A stretch of DNA of 64,000 bases from CAIOZA01 sp964464375 (GTDB taxonomy: Bacteria; Bacteroidota; Ignavibacteria; Kapaibacteriales; UBA2268): assembly GCA_964464375.1 (NCBI GenBank), contig CAYXFU010000001.1, positions 1-64,000 on the forward strand, given 5' to 3'. Positions 34,791 through 43,642 of the stretch are shown piece after piece (the stretch's first letter is position 1; the number at the start of each line of letters is the position of its first letter). The notes beneath the pieces were generated by a model. That model was not told the DNA's origin, did no database searches, and was given only the letters and a program-made list of their open reading frames with translations. The translations under genes were made by a program, and so were the position numbers.

Positions 34791-36860
34791 TTACATTCCT
34801 AATTGGTTCATCAGCCATTTCCATTCTAATTCCAGATTATTTACCTGTTGATCTACTGATTGACCTGAACCATGCCCACTTTCAAAATCAATAAACAATA
34901 ATATCGGATTAATTTGTGCAGGGTTATCTCTTAAAAGCGATGCAAATTTTTTAGCATGAAGCGGATCAACACGTGTATCATTTTCACCGGCTTTGATAAG
35001 CATCGAAGGTAAGTTCTTGCCTATTGGAACATTTTGATATGGTGAATATTTTATTATATTATTGAAATCTTCCCTCTTGTCAGGATCACCATATTCGGGT
35101 ATCCAATATCTTGCAATTAAAAATTTATGGTATCTCACCATGTCCAGAAGTGGAACAGCACAAATAGCAGCTTTAAATAGCTCTGGTCTTTGAGTTACAG
35201 CTGCGCCTATCAACAAACCACCATTTGATCCACCTTTTATAGCCAATTTTTGAGAATTGGTGTATTTTTCACTAATTAAATATTCTGCTGCTGCATAAAA
35301 ATCATCAAAGACATTCTGCTTCTTTAATAACATTCCGTCATGATGCCACTTTTCACCATACTCGTTACCTCCCCTTAAACATGCAATGGCATAAACGCCA
35401 CCTCTGTTGATAAATGAAGATGTTAGCCCTACATATGATGGTCCCATACTAATGTTGAAACCTCCGTAGCCATAAAGTAATGTTGGATTGTTCCTATCTA
35501 ACTTAAGACCTCTTTTATAAAGTATAAACAATGGAATACGTGTCCCATCTTTTGACTGATAGAATAATTGTTTAGCCTCAATACTTTTTGTATCAATAGG
35601 TGGTTTATCCTGAAAAACAAATTGCCACTCCAAGTTTAAAGGATCCAATTTGAATACCTTAGATGCTGCAGTAAATGAATTGAAAGAGACATAAACCATA
35701 TTTGACTCTTTGTGGTAACTCATTCCGCTCACATCTGCGACTTCAGGAAGTTCTAGTTCTTTTAATATTTTACCATTTAAATCATAAACTGATATGTAAC
35801 TAATTACATCCTTTTTATATTGAATCAATATGTTGTTTCTAGTAACAACAAATCCCTCTAAAACTGTTTCCTTTTCTGAATAAAAGTCTTTCCAATCTTT
35901 AAATTCTGGTTTATCTATATCAGTAACCATTATCTTGAAATTTGGAGCTTCATAATTAGTGTAGATAAATATTTTGCCATTTTTAATTTGAGGTGCTACA
36001 GTAAATTTTGTACTCGAAAAGATAGTGTTAGGCTCTTCTATTGATTCAGTTTTTTTGATTTTCAGGGTAGTTGAATAAAAATCTCCGGTTGTATAGAACG
36101 TATATGGAGAATCATCATCGTCCCATACACTTGCAAAATTCTTAGCATCTTCTGGTGCTATTAGAAATTTATCGTTGTGTAAATTATCATTTAACTTATG
36201 TAGATAGGTCTTTAATGGTATTTGTTTATCAATATCTTCCCTTGATCTATATGTGACGTAAGCATAATCCTCATTCCTTGCCCAAGAGAAATTATTGACA
36301 TTTTTTATTTCATTTCCTATTACTTCCCCTGTTGTTGTATTAATAATTCTGACAGTATTAATCTCGTCTCCTTTGAATTGAGTGCCAACAGCAGCTTTAT
36401 TACCATCTTCAGTGAGATCGAATATTGATATAGAGGTTTTGCCACTTGGATCAACTTTTTCGGGATCGAAGACAAGTACTTCTTCCCCATTCAAACGAGT
36501 ATAAATTTTTGATTGTTGATTACCTTTTTTCTTAGCATAATAGAACTCTCTGTTAGCTTTGAAAAATGGCGCTCCAATCACATCTCTGTCTAAATAAGCT
36601 CTGATTTCATCCCTTAATCCGTTTATTTCTTTAGATGTAGAATTGATGTGTTTTACAGTAAATTCATGCTGATTATGTGACCATTCCTTGACATTAGGAT
36701 CGTCTTTATTTTCCAGCCAACGATAATTATCTGTCATTATCATTGTATGGAAAGTATCAATAACGGATATTTTTTTAGTTGGAGGATAATTAATTTTTAT
36801 TTGAGCATAACTGAAATTAAGAATTATTATAAAGATTAAAAAATGAATAAGTATTTTCAT
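34791..36860 (-). CDS. Prolyl oligopeptidase family S9 serine peptidase
   Basis: 689 residues with an N-terminal signal (ILIHFLIFIIILNFSYA), so it acts in the periplasm or outside. The N-terminal extension and seven-bladed propeller (about 20-420) start with PPTKKISVIDTFHTMIMTDNYRWLE, the S9A signature. The alpha/beta-hydrolase domain has the nucleophile elbow GGSNGG (Ser545), the acid in GENDTRVD (Asp628) and His663 in ESGHGSG. The oxyanion region GYGGFNISM is also present. It cleaves after proline in short peptides. Its 5' end overlaps the long frame of the divergent dehydrogenase gene, but not the start I prefer for that gene. Confidence 0.93.
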   Translation of the reverse strand: MKILIHFLIFIIILNFSYAQIKINYPPTKKISVIDTFHTMIMTDNYRWLENKDDPNVKEWSHNQHEFTVKHINSTSKEINGLRDEIRAYLDRDVIGAPFFKANREFYYAKKKGNQQSKIYTRLNGEEVLVFDPEKVDPSGKTSISIFDLTEDGNKAAVGTQFKGDEINTVRIINTTTGEVIGNEIKNVNNFSWARNEDYAYVTYRSREDIDKQIPLKTYLHKLNDNLHNDKFLIAPEDAKNFASVWDDDDSPYTFYTTGDFYSTTLKIKKTESIEEPNTIFSSTKFTVAPQIKNGKIFIYTNYEAPNFKIMVTDIDKPEFKDWKDFYSEKETVLEGFVVTRNNILIQYKKDVISYISVYDLNGKILKELELPEVADVSGMSYHKESNMVYVSFNSFTAASKVFKLDPLNLEWQFVFQDKPPIDTKSIEAKQLFYQSKDGTRIPLFILYKRGLKLDRNNPTLLYGYGGFNISMGPSYVGLTSSFINRGGVYAIACLRGGNEYGEKWHHDGMLLKKQNVFDDFYAAAEYLISEKYTNSQKLAIKGGSNGGLLIGAAVTQRPELFKAAICAVPLLDMVRYHKFLIARYWIPEYGDPDKREDFNNIIKYSPYQNVPIGKNLPSMLIKAGENDTRVDPLHAKKFASLLRDNPAQINPILLFIDFESGHGSGQSVDQQVNNLELEWKWLMNQLGM

Positions 36861-36950
36861 TTATTTTCCACTCGATTATTAAATAAAATTGTTAATATTT
36901 TTTTCAAATATAAGTATTATTTAAATTTGTTTGATCAAAATAGGGTAATC

Positions 36951-39746
36951 ATGAGCATTCAAAATTTTCAATTAGACAAAAGACAAATACTCAATAGCGA
37001 TATTCATAAACTTGCTTTCGCTTCAGATGCGAGTTTTTATAGGATTGTTCCCGAATCTGTTGTCGAGCCGATTAATGAAATTGATATAATCTCTTTATTC
37101 AATTATTGCAAATCGAACAGGAAACATCTTACATTTAGAGCCTCCGGAACAAGTTTATCCGGTCAATCAGTAACGGATGGGATATTAGTAGATTTATCAA
37201 GATATCAGAAAAAGTTATTGATACATGAAAATGGAGAATATGTAAATTGCTCACCGAATATCATTGCAGGGAAAATTAACAACAAACTGAAAAAATTTGA
37301 TAGGATTTTGGGTCCTGATCCGGCATCAATAAGTGCATGTACTATTGGCGGAATTGTTGCAAATAATTCGAGTGGAATGAGATCAGGAATCATTGGGAAT
37401 GCATATAACACAATCAAATCTCTAAGATTTATACTCCCAAATGGACATATAGTCGATACAAGCGATAAAACTTGTTCTAATAATTTTAAAAAATTCTGTC
37501 CAGATATTTATCAATCCATAATTGATATTAGAAATGAAATCCTCAACGACAGTGAGCTTTCAGAACTAATCAGAAGGAAGCATAGAATAAAATCTACTGT
37601 TGGATATTCGTTAACAGCTTTTCTTGATTATGAAGATCCTAGTGATATTTTAGCTCATTTAATGGTTGGATCAGAAGGTACTTTGGGTTTTATCTCAGAA
37701 ATATCAATTAAAACATTTCCGGATTATAAAGAAAAATCAACAGGAATCATCTTTTTCAAAACAGTTGTAGATGCCTGCAAATCTATACTAACAATCAAAT
37801 CCTCCGGAGTCTCTGCTCTTGAATTTTTGGATTACAAATCGTTGAAGAGTATAGAGCAATTAGCCGGTGAAAAGTTTGCTATAAGTTCACTACCTGAAGG
37901 TTCAACAGCACTTCTTTTCGAATTCCAGGAACCTACAAAAGATGGTATTAATTCGAAATTGGAAGTTCTAAATAAAAACATTAAAAATATGGAAATGGCT
38001 CGTGAAGCTTTTTTATCCGATTCTCCTCTCGAACAGGAACAGATCTGGAAAATAAGAAAGGGTCTGTTAGCTTCTTTGGGTGCATCACGAAAGTCAGGTA
38101 CTACATTTATATTGGAAGATATATGCATTCCAATTGAAAATTTCGAATATGCGATTCCAGATTTACAGTCTTTGTTTATTAAACATGGATATTTTGATAC
38201 TGGTATTTATGGGCACGGAATGGATGGGAATGTACATTTCATGTTAACGGAGAATTTTGAAATAGTAGGAAATGTATTGCGATATTCAGGATTCATGGAT
38301 GATCTAGCAGAATTAGTAGTAAGAAAACATGATGGTACACTAAAGGCAGAGCATGGTACAGGTAGAAATATAGCTCCATTCGTTGAATTTGAATGGGGAG
38401 AAAAAGCATATAACCTAATGAAGAGAATAAAAAAATTAATCGATCCTGATAGTATTCTAAATCAAGGAGTTCTAATCAATGATGACAAGAAAATACATTT
38501 AAAGAATTTTAAGTCATATCCTAAGATTTATGATGAGGCAGATAAGTGTATCGAATGTGGATTTTGTGAACCGGTTTGCCCAAGCAAGAATTTCACATTA
38601 TCTCCAAGGAAACGAATTGTGATTCAAAGAGAATTTGAGAGAAATCAATTTTTATTTTCTAAAAATGAAATTAAGTCTGATTATAATTTTTATAGCATTG
38701 ACACCTGTGCAGTTGATGGTATGTGTGCAGAGGCGTGTCCTGTCGGTATTAATACGGGAGACATGATTAAGTGTCTAAGAATAGATTCACATTCTTCATT
38801 TGAACAAAAAATAGCATTAGTAGTTTCTCGCAACTTTAAAATGTTTGAAAAGGTTACAGGTTATTTATTAAAATTATTTTCACTATTAACTCGGGTTATT
38901 TCCATAGGAAAGATTAATTCGGTGATCGAATTTGTATTTAAATTAAAAATCATTCCATTTAAATACACATTAAATGAATTCATGGGTAAGCCTAAAAAAT
39001 TAAAAAGCACCAAAGTGATTAATGCAGAGTATATTTATTTTCCATGCTGTGTTTCGAGAATGATGGGACAACCAAAGAATGATAAAAGTCTAAGTGAGGT
39101 TATAATCGAACTGTCAGAAAAAGCACGAGTTAGCATTTCAATCCCAGATGGAATATCTAGTTATTGCTGCGGGACTATCTTTTCATCGAAAGGATATGAT
39201 AAGGCATATCAAAATTCAGCTAACAAAATAATAAAATGGTTGTGGATTGAATCAAATCATGGAGAAAAACCTATTATATTTGACTCTACATCATGCTTTC
39301 AAACGATAATGAAGTCTCAAAATTCTTTGAGTGAAAACAATTCACAAAAGTGGGAAAAGATGTATTTTGTTGATAGTACAGAGTTTATAGCAGATACTAT
39401 TATTGATAAATTAAAAATCACGAAGAAATCTGAAAAGGTTGTTTTGCATCCAACCTGCTCATCTGTCAAATTATCAATTGATAATAAATTAAAACTGATA
39501 GCTGAAAAATGCTCTGATGTAGTTGTTATTCCACAGAATATTGGCTGCTGCGGAATGGCAGGAGACAGAGGAATGATTTATCCAGAACTTAGTAAATCAG
39601 CAACTTTGGATGAAATGGAAGAACTATCAGGTTTGGAAGCTAACGGATATTATTCTTCAAATATAACTTGCGAAATAGGAATGAGTGTATCAACAGGAAA
39701 AAAATACAGGTCTATTGCATATATGGTGCTAGATTCAATAGAATAA
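36951..39746 (+). CDS. FAD-linked oxidase with C-terminal Fe-S / CCG domains (D-lactate or 2-hydroxyacid dehydrogenase type)
   Basis: About 931 residues from the ATG at 36951 (preceded by TAGGG); the frame is open to 36843, but the added residues are not family-like and would overlap the divergent gene. Domains in order: FAD_binding_4 (about 15-220, with FRASGTSLSGQSV and GPDPAS...GGIVANNSSGM); the FAD-oxidase C-terminal domain (about 260-510, with GHGMDGNVHF and HGTGRNIAPFVE); two ferredoxin-type clusters CIECGFCEPVCP and CAVDGMCAEACP (about 540-610); and CCG-type cysteine motifs (FPCCVSRM, YCCGTIF, HPTCSS, GCCGMAGD). This is the fused GlcD+GlcF or Dld-type architecture that oxidises D-2-hydroxyacids and hands electrons to the quinone pool. 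The exact substrate is not determinable. Confidence 0.88.
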   Translation: MSIQNFQLDKRQILNSDIHKLAFASDASFYRIVPESVVEPINEIDIISLFNYCKSNRKHLTFRASGTSLSGQSVTDGILVDLSRYQKKLLIHENGEYVNCSPNIIAGKINNKLKKFDRILGPDPASISACTIGGIVANNSSGMRSGIIGNAYNTIKSLRFILPNGHIVDTSDKTCSNNFKKFCPDIYQSIIDIRNEILNDSELSELIRRKHRIKSTVGYSLTAFLDYEDPSDILAHLMVGSEGTLGFISEISIKTFPDYKEKSTGIIFFKTVVDACKSILTIKSSGVSALEFLDYKSLKSIEQLAGEKFAISSLPEGSTALLFEFQEPTKDGINSKLEVLNKNIKNMEMAREAFLSDSPLEQEQIWKIRKGLLASLGASRKSGTTFILEDICIPIENFEYAIPDLQSLFIKHGYFDTGIYGHGMDGNVHFMLTENFEIVGNVLRYSGFMDDLAELVVRKHDGTLKAEHGTGRNIAPFVEFEWGEKAYNLMKRIKKLIDPDSILNQGVLINDDKKIHLKNFKSYPKIYDEADKCIECGFCEPVCPSKNFTLSPRKRIVIQREFERNQFLFSKNEIKSDYNFYSIDTCAVDGMCAEACPVGINTGDMIKCLRIDSHSSFEQKIALVVSRNFKMFEKVTGYLLKLFSLLTRVISIGKINSVIEFVFKLKIIPFKYTLNEFMGKPKKLKSTKVINAEYIYFPCCVSRMMGQPKNDKSLSEVIIELSEKARVSISIPDGISSYCCGTIFSSKGYDKAYQNSANKIIKWLWIESNHGEKPIIFDSTSCFQTIMKSQNSLSENNSQKWEKMYFVDSTEFIADTIIDKLKITKKSEKVVLHPTCSSVKLSIDNKLKLIAEKCSDVVVIPQNIGCCGMAGDRGMIYPELSKSATLDEMEELSGLEANGYYSSNITCEIGMSVSTGKKYRSIAYMVLDSIE

Positions 39747-39749
39747 TTT

Positions 39750-40346
39750 TCAATCAGTATTTTTCAGAAATTCTGCAAATTTATGGATAGCTCTGCTTCT
39801 GTGGCTAATTTGGTTTTTTTCTTCAGGAGACATTTCAGCAAAGGATTTTTTAAAATTTTCTGGGATGAATATTGGATCATATCCGAAACCATTACTACCC
39901 TTTTCTTCATCAGCTATTTTACCAAGACAAAGTCCCTCAATAAAATTAATCTGATGGTTATGAATGAAACAAATAACAGTACGAAATTTTGCAGATCTCT
40001 CTGACTCAGGCACATTTTGTAATAGTTTCAGAACTTTAGTTCTATTGAGAGTATCATTTCCATCCTCCCCAGCAAACCTAGCTGAATAAACTCCTGGCTG
40101 GCCATTAAGGAAATCTATCTCTAAACCAGTATCGTCAGCAATTACAGGTAACCCTGATTTTTCAGCGAAAGCTACAGCTTTCAGTTTAGAGTTTCCTTCT
40201 AGAGTATCCGCTGTTTCGGCAACTTCAATGAATATCCCCAATGATTCCGGAGTTACTAAGTGAATATTATTAATATTTAATCCAAGAAGTATATTTTGTA
40301 TTTCAATTTTTTTATGCTGATTATTTGTTGCGATTAGAATTGTCAT
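39750..40346 (-). CDS. rdgB: XTP/dITP diphosphatase (RdgB/HAM1)
   Basis: Removes non-canonical purine triphosphates (ITP, dITP, XTP) from the nucleotide pool. The 198 residues show the SHR-type family marks: TNNQHKKIEIQ at the N-terminus, ADDTGLEIDFLNGQPGVYSARFAG, SNGFGYDPIF and SHRSRAIHKF. It overlaps the last base of meaB and so belongs to the end of the methylmalonyl-CoA mutase operon. Its 3' end is only 3 bases from the convergent dehydrogenase gene, with no terminator hairpin between. Confidence 0.95.
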   Translation of the reverse strand: MTILIATNNQHKKIEIQNILLGLNINNIHLVTPESLGIFIEVAETADTLEGNSKLKAVAFAEKSGLPVIADDTGLEIDFLNGQPGVYSARFAGEDGNDTLNRTKVLKLLQNVPESERSAKFRTVICFIHNHQINFIEGLCLGKIADEEKGSNGFGYDPIFIPENFKKSFAEMSPEEKNQISHRSRAIHKFAEFLKNTD

Positions 40347-41440
40347 TATTTATTCGTAAAATATATATTTAAAAGTTCATCTACAGCAGCCATTATAGAA
40401 ATTTGTCCTTGAATTATTTCAGATTCAAATTTGCTTAATCTATTCTGAACTTCAGAATCATTGTAGAAATGTGACTTAATTCTATCTTCAATATTTGAAA
40501 AGAACCAGTTCAACAGCTGACCATTTCTTCTTTTATCAAAAATTCCAGAAGATTTTGTATAATCAATAAATTTATTCATCAGATCATAAGCATCCGATAT
40601 ACCTTTGTTTTCGATAGCTGATGTAGTAATTACCTTGGAATTCCAACCTTCAGTAGCCTGCTGAATGTAGTGAATAGCAAGTTCATATTGTGATTTAGTG
40701 AATTTTGCATTATTGAGATTTTCCCCATCATCCTTATTGATAATCAAAACATCTGCAAGCTCAACTGTACCCTTTTTTATTCCCTGTAATTCGTCACCTT
40801 CACCTGGTAGAAGAATAAGGACAAAGAAATCGACCATTGACCGAACGGTTATTTCACTCTGACCAACACCAATAGTTTCGATAATAATTGTATCAAATCC
40901 AGCGGCTTCTAAAATCAGAATAGTTTCTCTCGTTTTACGCGCCACGCCCCCCAAGGTTGAACCAGATGGTGAAGGACGGATAAATGCGTCATTTTCCCTT
41001 GAAAGAACCTCCATGCGGGTTTTATCGCCCAAAATTGAGCCTTTTGATAGAGACGAGCTTGGATCAATTGCAAGAACAGCAACTTTATGCCCATTTTTAA
41101 TAAGAAAAGATCCAAAAGTATCAATGAAAGTGCTCTTTCCTGCACCAGGTGCACCAGTAATTCCAATTCGAATAGAATTACCTGTTAATGGAATTAGTTT
41201 TTGAAGAAGACTCTGTGCAAGAAGATAATGCTTATCAGAATTGCTTTCAATTAATGAAATAGCTTGTGCAATTATGGCTCTGTTCCCATCAATTATGCCG
41301 GAAAAATAATCATCAATTGTAAGACTTTTTGACTTAATCCTTTTCTGTGAAATAATATTTTTGTGAAGAGCACCCTCAATGATTGATGATGCGAATTCAT
41401 CACTACTATTTTCTGGAATCCATTCTGGCTTTCTAGGCAT
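40346..41440 (-). CDS. meaB: Methylmalonyl-CoA mutase-associated GTPase MeaB
   Basis: G3E GTPase that gates cobalamin loading and protects methylmalonyl-CoA mutase from inactivation. 364 residues. Walker A GAPGAGKST at 96-104; switch region with LAIDPSSSLSKGSILGDKTRM; TIGVGQSE; and NKDD as the base-recognition motif. The C-terminal region is the usual helical dimerisation arm. It lies 11 bases after mutB, as in many bacteria. No B12 riboswitch was seen at the head of the operon. Confidence 0.96.
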   Translation of the reverse strand: MPRKPEWIPENSSDEFASSIIEGALHKNIISQKRIKSKSLTIDDYFSGIIDGNRAIIAQAISLIESNSDKHYLLAQSLLQKLIPLTGNSIRIGITGAPGAGKSTFIDTFGSFLIKNGHKVAVLAIDPSSSLSKGSILGDKTRMEVLSRENDAFIRPSPSGSTLGGVARKTRETILILEAAGFDTIIIETIGVGQSEITVRSMVDFFVLILLPGEGDELQGIKKGTVELADVLIINKDDGENLNNAKFTKSQYELAIHYIQQATEGWNSKVITTSAIENKGISDAYDLMNKFIDYTKSSGIFDKRRNGQLLNWFFSNIEDRIKSHFYNDSEVQNRLSKFESEIIQGQISIMAAVDELLNIYFTNK

Positions 41441-41451
41441 ATATTTCTTAT

Positions 41452-43632
41452 TTATTCCATTACACTTTGAATTAAATTTTGCATTATCTTCTGGGCGGCA
41501 ACAGGTATAATAGTTCCAGGTCCAAATATCTCTGAAGCTCCGTTCTGGTATAGAAATTCATAATCCTGAGCAGGGATAACACCACCGGCAACAATCATAA
41601 TATCTTCCCTACCCAGCTTGGTCAATTCGTCTCTCAATTGGGGTATAAGAGTTTTGTGCCCAGCGGCAAGCGTACTTACTCCAATTATATGAACATCATT
41701 CTCAACTGCCTGCTTAGCTGTTTCTTCAGGTGTCTGAAATAATTGTCCGATATCCACATCAAAACCTAAATCAGCAAAAGCAGACGAAATCACCTTTGCT
41801 CCACGGTCATGGCCATCCTGCCCCATTTTAGCAACTAATATACGAGGACGTCTCCCCTCAATTCTTTCGAATTCATCTGTAAGATTTCTAACTTTTTCAA
41901 TCTCACCTTTATCAGAATATTCTGAACTATAAACTCCGGAAATAGATCTTATCACTGCTTTGTGTCTCCCGCTAACTGATTCAATTGCATCTGATATTTC
42001 GCCAAGACTTGCCCTGAGTCTAGCTGCATTTATAGCTAAATTGAGAAGATTTCCTTCGCCTGTTTCAGCTGATTTTGTAATGTTCTCGAGAGCTTCTTTT
42101 ACTTTTACTTCATCTCGGTTATCACGTAATTCTTTCAATCTCATTAACTGCTGATTTCTAACTGAAGTGTTATCAACCTCAAGAATTTCAATTGGATCTT
42201 CTTTGTCAAGTCTGTATTTATTTACACCAACGATTATCTCTTTTCCAGAATCAATTCTAGCTTGACGTTTAGCGGCAGCTTCTTCAATTCTCATTTTTGG
42301 TAATCCTGTTTCAATTGCTTTTGACATACCGCCAAGAGATTCAATTTCTTCGATATGCTGCCATGCTTTGTGCATCAATTCCTTTGTTAGAGACTCAACA
42401 TAATAAGAACCACCCCATGGATCAACAGTTCTGCATATTCCAGTTTCTTCCTGAAGAAACAGCTGTGTATTTCTGGCAATTCTTGCAGAAAAATCAGTTG
42501 GTAATGCAATTGCTTCATCCAAAGAATTTGTGTGTAGGGATTGAGTATGCCCCATAACTGCCGCCATAGCTTCTACACATGTTCGGATAACATTATTGAA
42601 TGGATCCTGTTCCGTTAAACTCCAGCCGGATGTCTGAGAATGTGTTCTCAATGCCATTGATTTGGGATTCTTAGGATTAAATTGCTTAATCAGTTTCGCC
42701 CATATCAATCTTGCAGCCCTCATTTTTGCAATTTCCATGAAGAAATTCTTTCCTACACCCCAAAAGAATGATATTCTTGGTGCAAATTCATCTACTGTCA
42801 GACCAGCTTTAATTCCAGTTCTTATGTATTCCAGTCCATCAGCTAAGGTATAAGCCATCTCAATATCAGCTGTACCTCCAGCTTCCTGTATGTGATAACC
42901 AGACACAGAAATACAGTTGAACTTAGGCATATTCTTCGATGTATATTCAAATATATCGGCAATAATCCTCATTGACATAGCAGGTGGATAAATATAAGTG
43001 TTTCTAACCATGTATTCTTTTAGAATATCATTTTGAATTGTGCCGGATAATAACTCAGGTTTGAAACCTTGTTCTTCTGCCGCTACAATAAAGAATGCCA
43101 GTATTGGAAGCACTGCACCATTCATAGTCATTGAGACTGACATTTTATCTAATGGAATACTTTCAAAAAGTATTTTCATGTCTAGTATTGAATCTATTGC
43201 AACACCTGCTTTGCCGACATCTCCAACGACTCTTGGATGATCTGAATCGTAGCCTCTATGAGTAGCTAAATCGAATGCAACAGATAAGCCCTTCTGACCT
43301 CCGGCTAAATTCCTCCGGTAAAATGCATTACTTTCTTCTGCAGTTGAGAATCCTGCATACTGTCTGATAGTCCAAGGACGGGTAACATACATAGTTGGAT
43401 AAGGTCCTCGAAGATAAGGAGGAATTCCGGCAGTAAAATCTAGGTGTTCTAATGCTTCTAGGTTTTCTTCAGTATAGATTGGTTCAATCTCAATATTCTC
43501 TAGAGACATCTCAGATAGCAGATCTAAATTAGATCCTGTTTGTTTATTGATTTCATTTTTCCAGTCATTATAACTAACTTCATGGCTTAAGCTATTAATA
43601 TCAATCTTATTTAGATTTATTTTTTGGTTCAT
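41452..43632 (-). CDS. mutB: Methylmalonyl-CoA mutase, large (catalytic) subunit
   Basis: Adenosylcobalamin enzyme interconverting (R)-methylmalonyl-CoA and succinyl-CoA. The 726 residues comprise the TIM-barrel substrate domain (about 60-560, with RPWTIRQYAGFSTAEESN and GRHKAV near its end) and a C-terminal B12 domain (about 594-726). The base-on lower ligand motif DGHDRGAKVI starts near residue 604, so the lower histidine ligand is present. The chain is complete and of normal length. It is 10 bases downstream of mutA. Confidence 0.97.
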   Translation of the reverse strand: MNQKINLNKIDINSLSHEVSYNDWKNEINKQTGSNLDLLSEMSLENIEIEPIYTEENLEALEHLDFTAGIPPYLRGPYPTMYVTRPWTIRQYAGFSTAEESNAFYRRNLAGGQKGLSVAFDLATHRGYDSDHPRVVGDVGKAGVAIDSILDMKILFESIPLDKMSVSMTMNGAVLPILAFFIVAAEEQGFKPELLSGTIQNDILKEYMVRNTYIYPPAMSMRIIADIFEYTSKNMPKFNCISVSGYHIQEAGGTADIEMAYTLADGLEYIRTGIKAGLTVDEFAPRISFFWGVGKNFFMEIAKMRAARLIWAKLIKQFNPKNPKSMALRTHSQTSGWSLTEQDPFNNVIRTCVEAMAAVMGHTQSLHTNSLDEAIALPTDFSARIARNTQLFLQEETGICRTVDPWGGSYYVESLTKELMHKAWQHIEEIESLGGMSKAIETGLPKMRIEEAAAKRQARIDSGKEIIVGVNKYRLDKEDPIEILEVDNTSVRNQQLMRLKELRDNRDEVKVKEALENITKSAETGEGNLLNLAINAARLRASLGEISDAIESVSGRHKAVIRSISGVYSSEYSDKGEIEKVRNLTDEFERIEGRRPRILVAKMGQDGHDRGAKVISSAFADLGFDVDIGQLFQTPEETAKQAVENDVHIIGVSTLAAGHKTLIPQLRDELTKLGREDIMIVAGGVIPAQDYEFLYQNGASEIFGPGTIIPVAAQKIMQNLIQSVME

Positions 43633-43642
43633 TTTGGATTCT

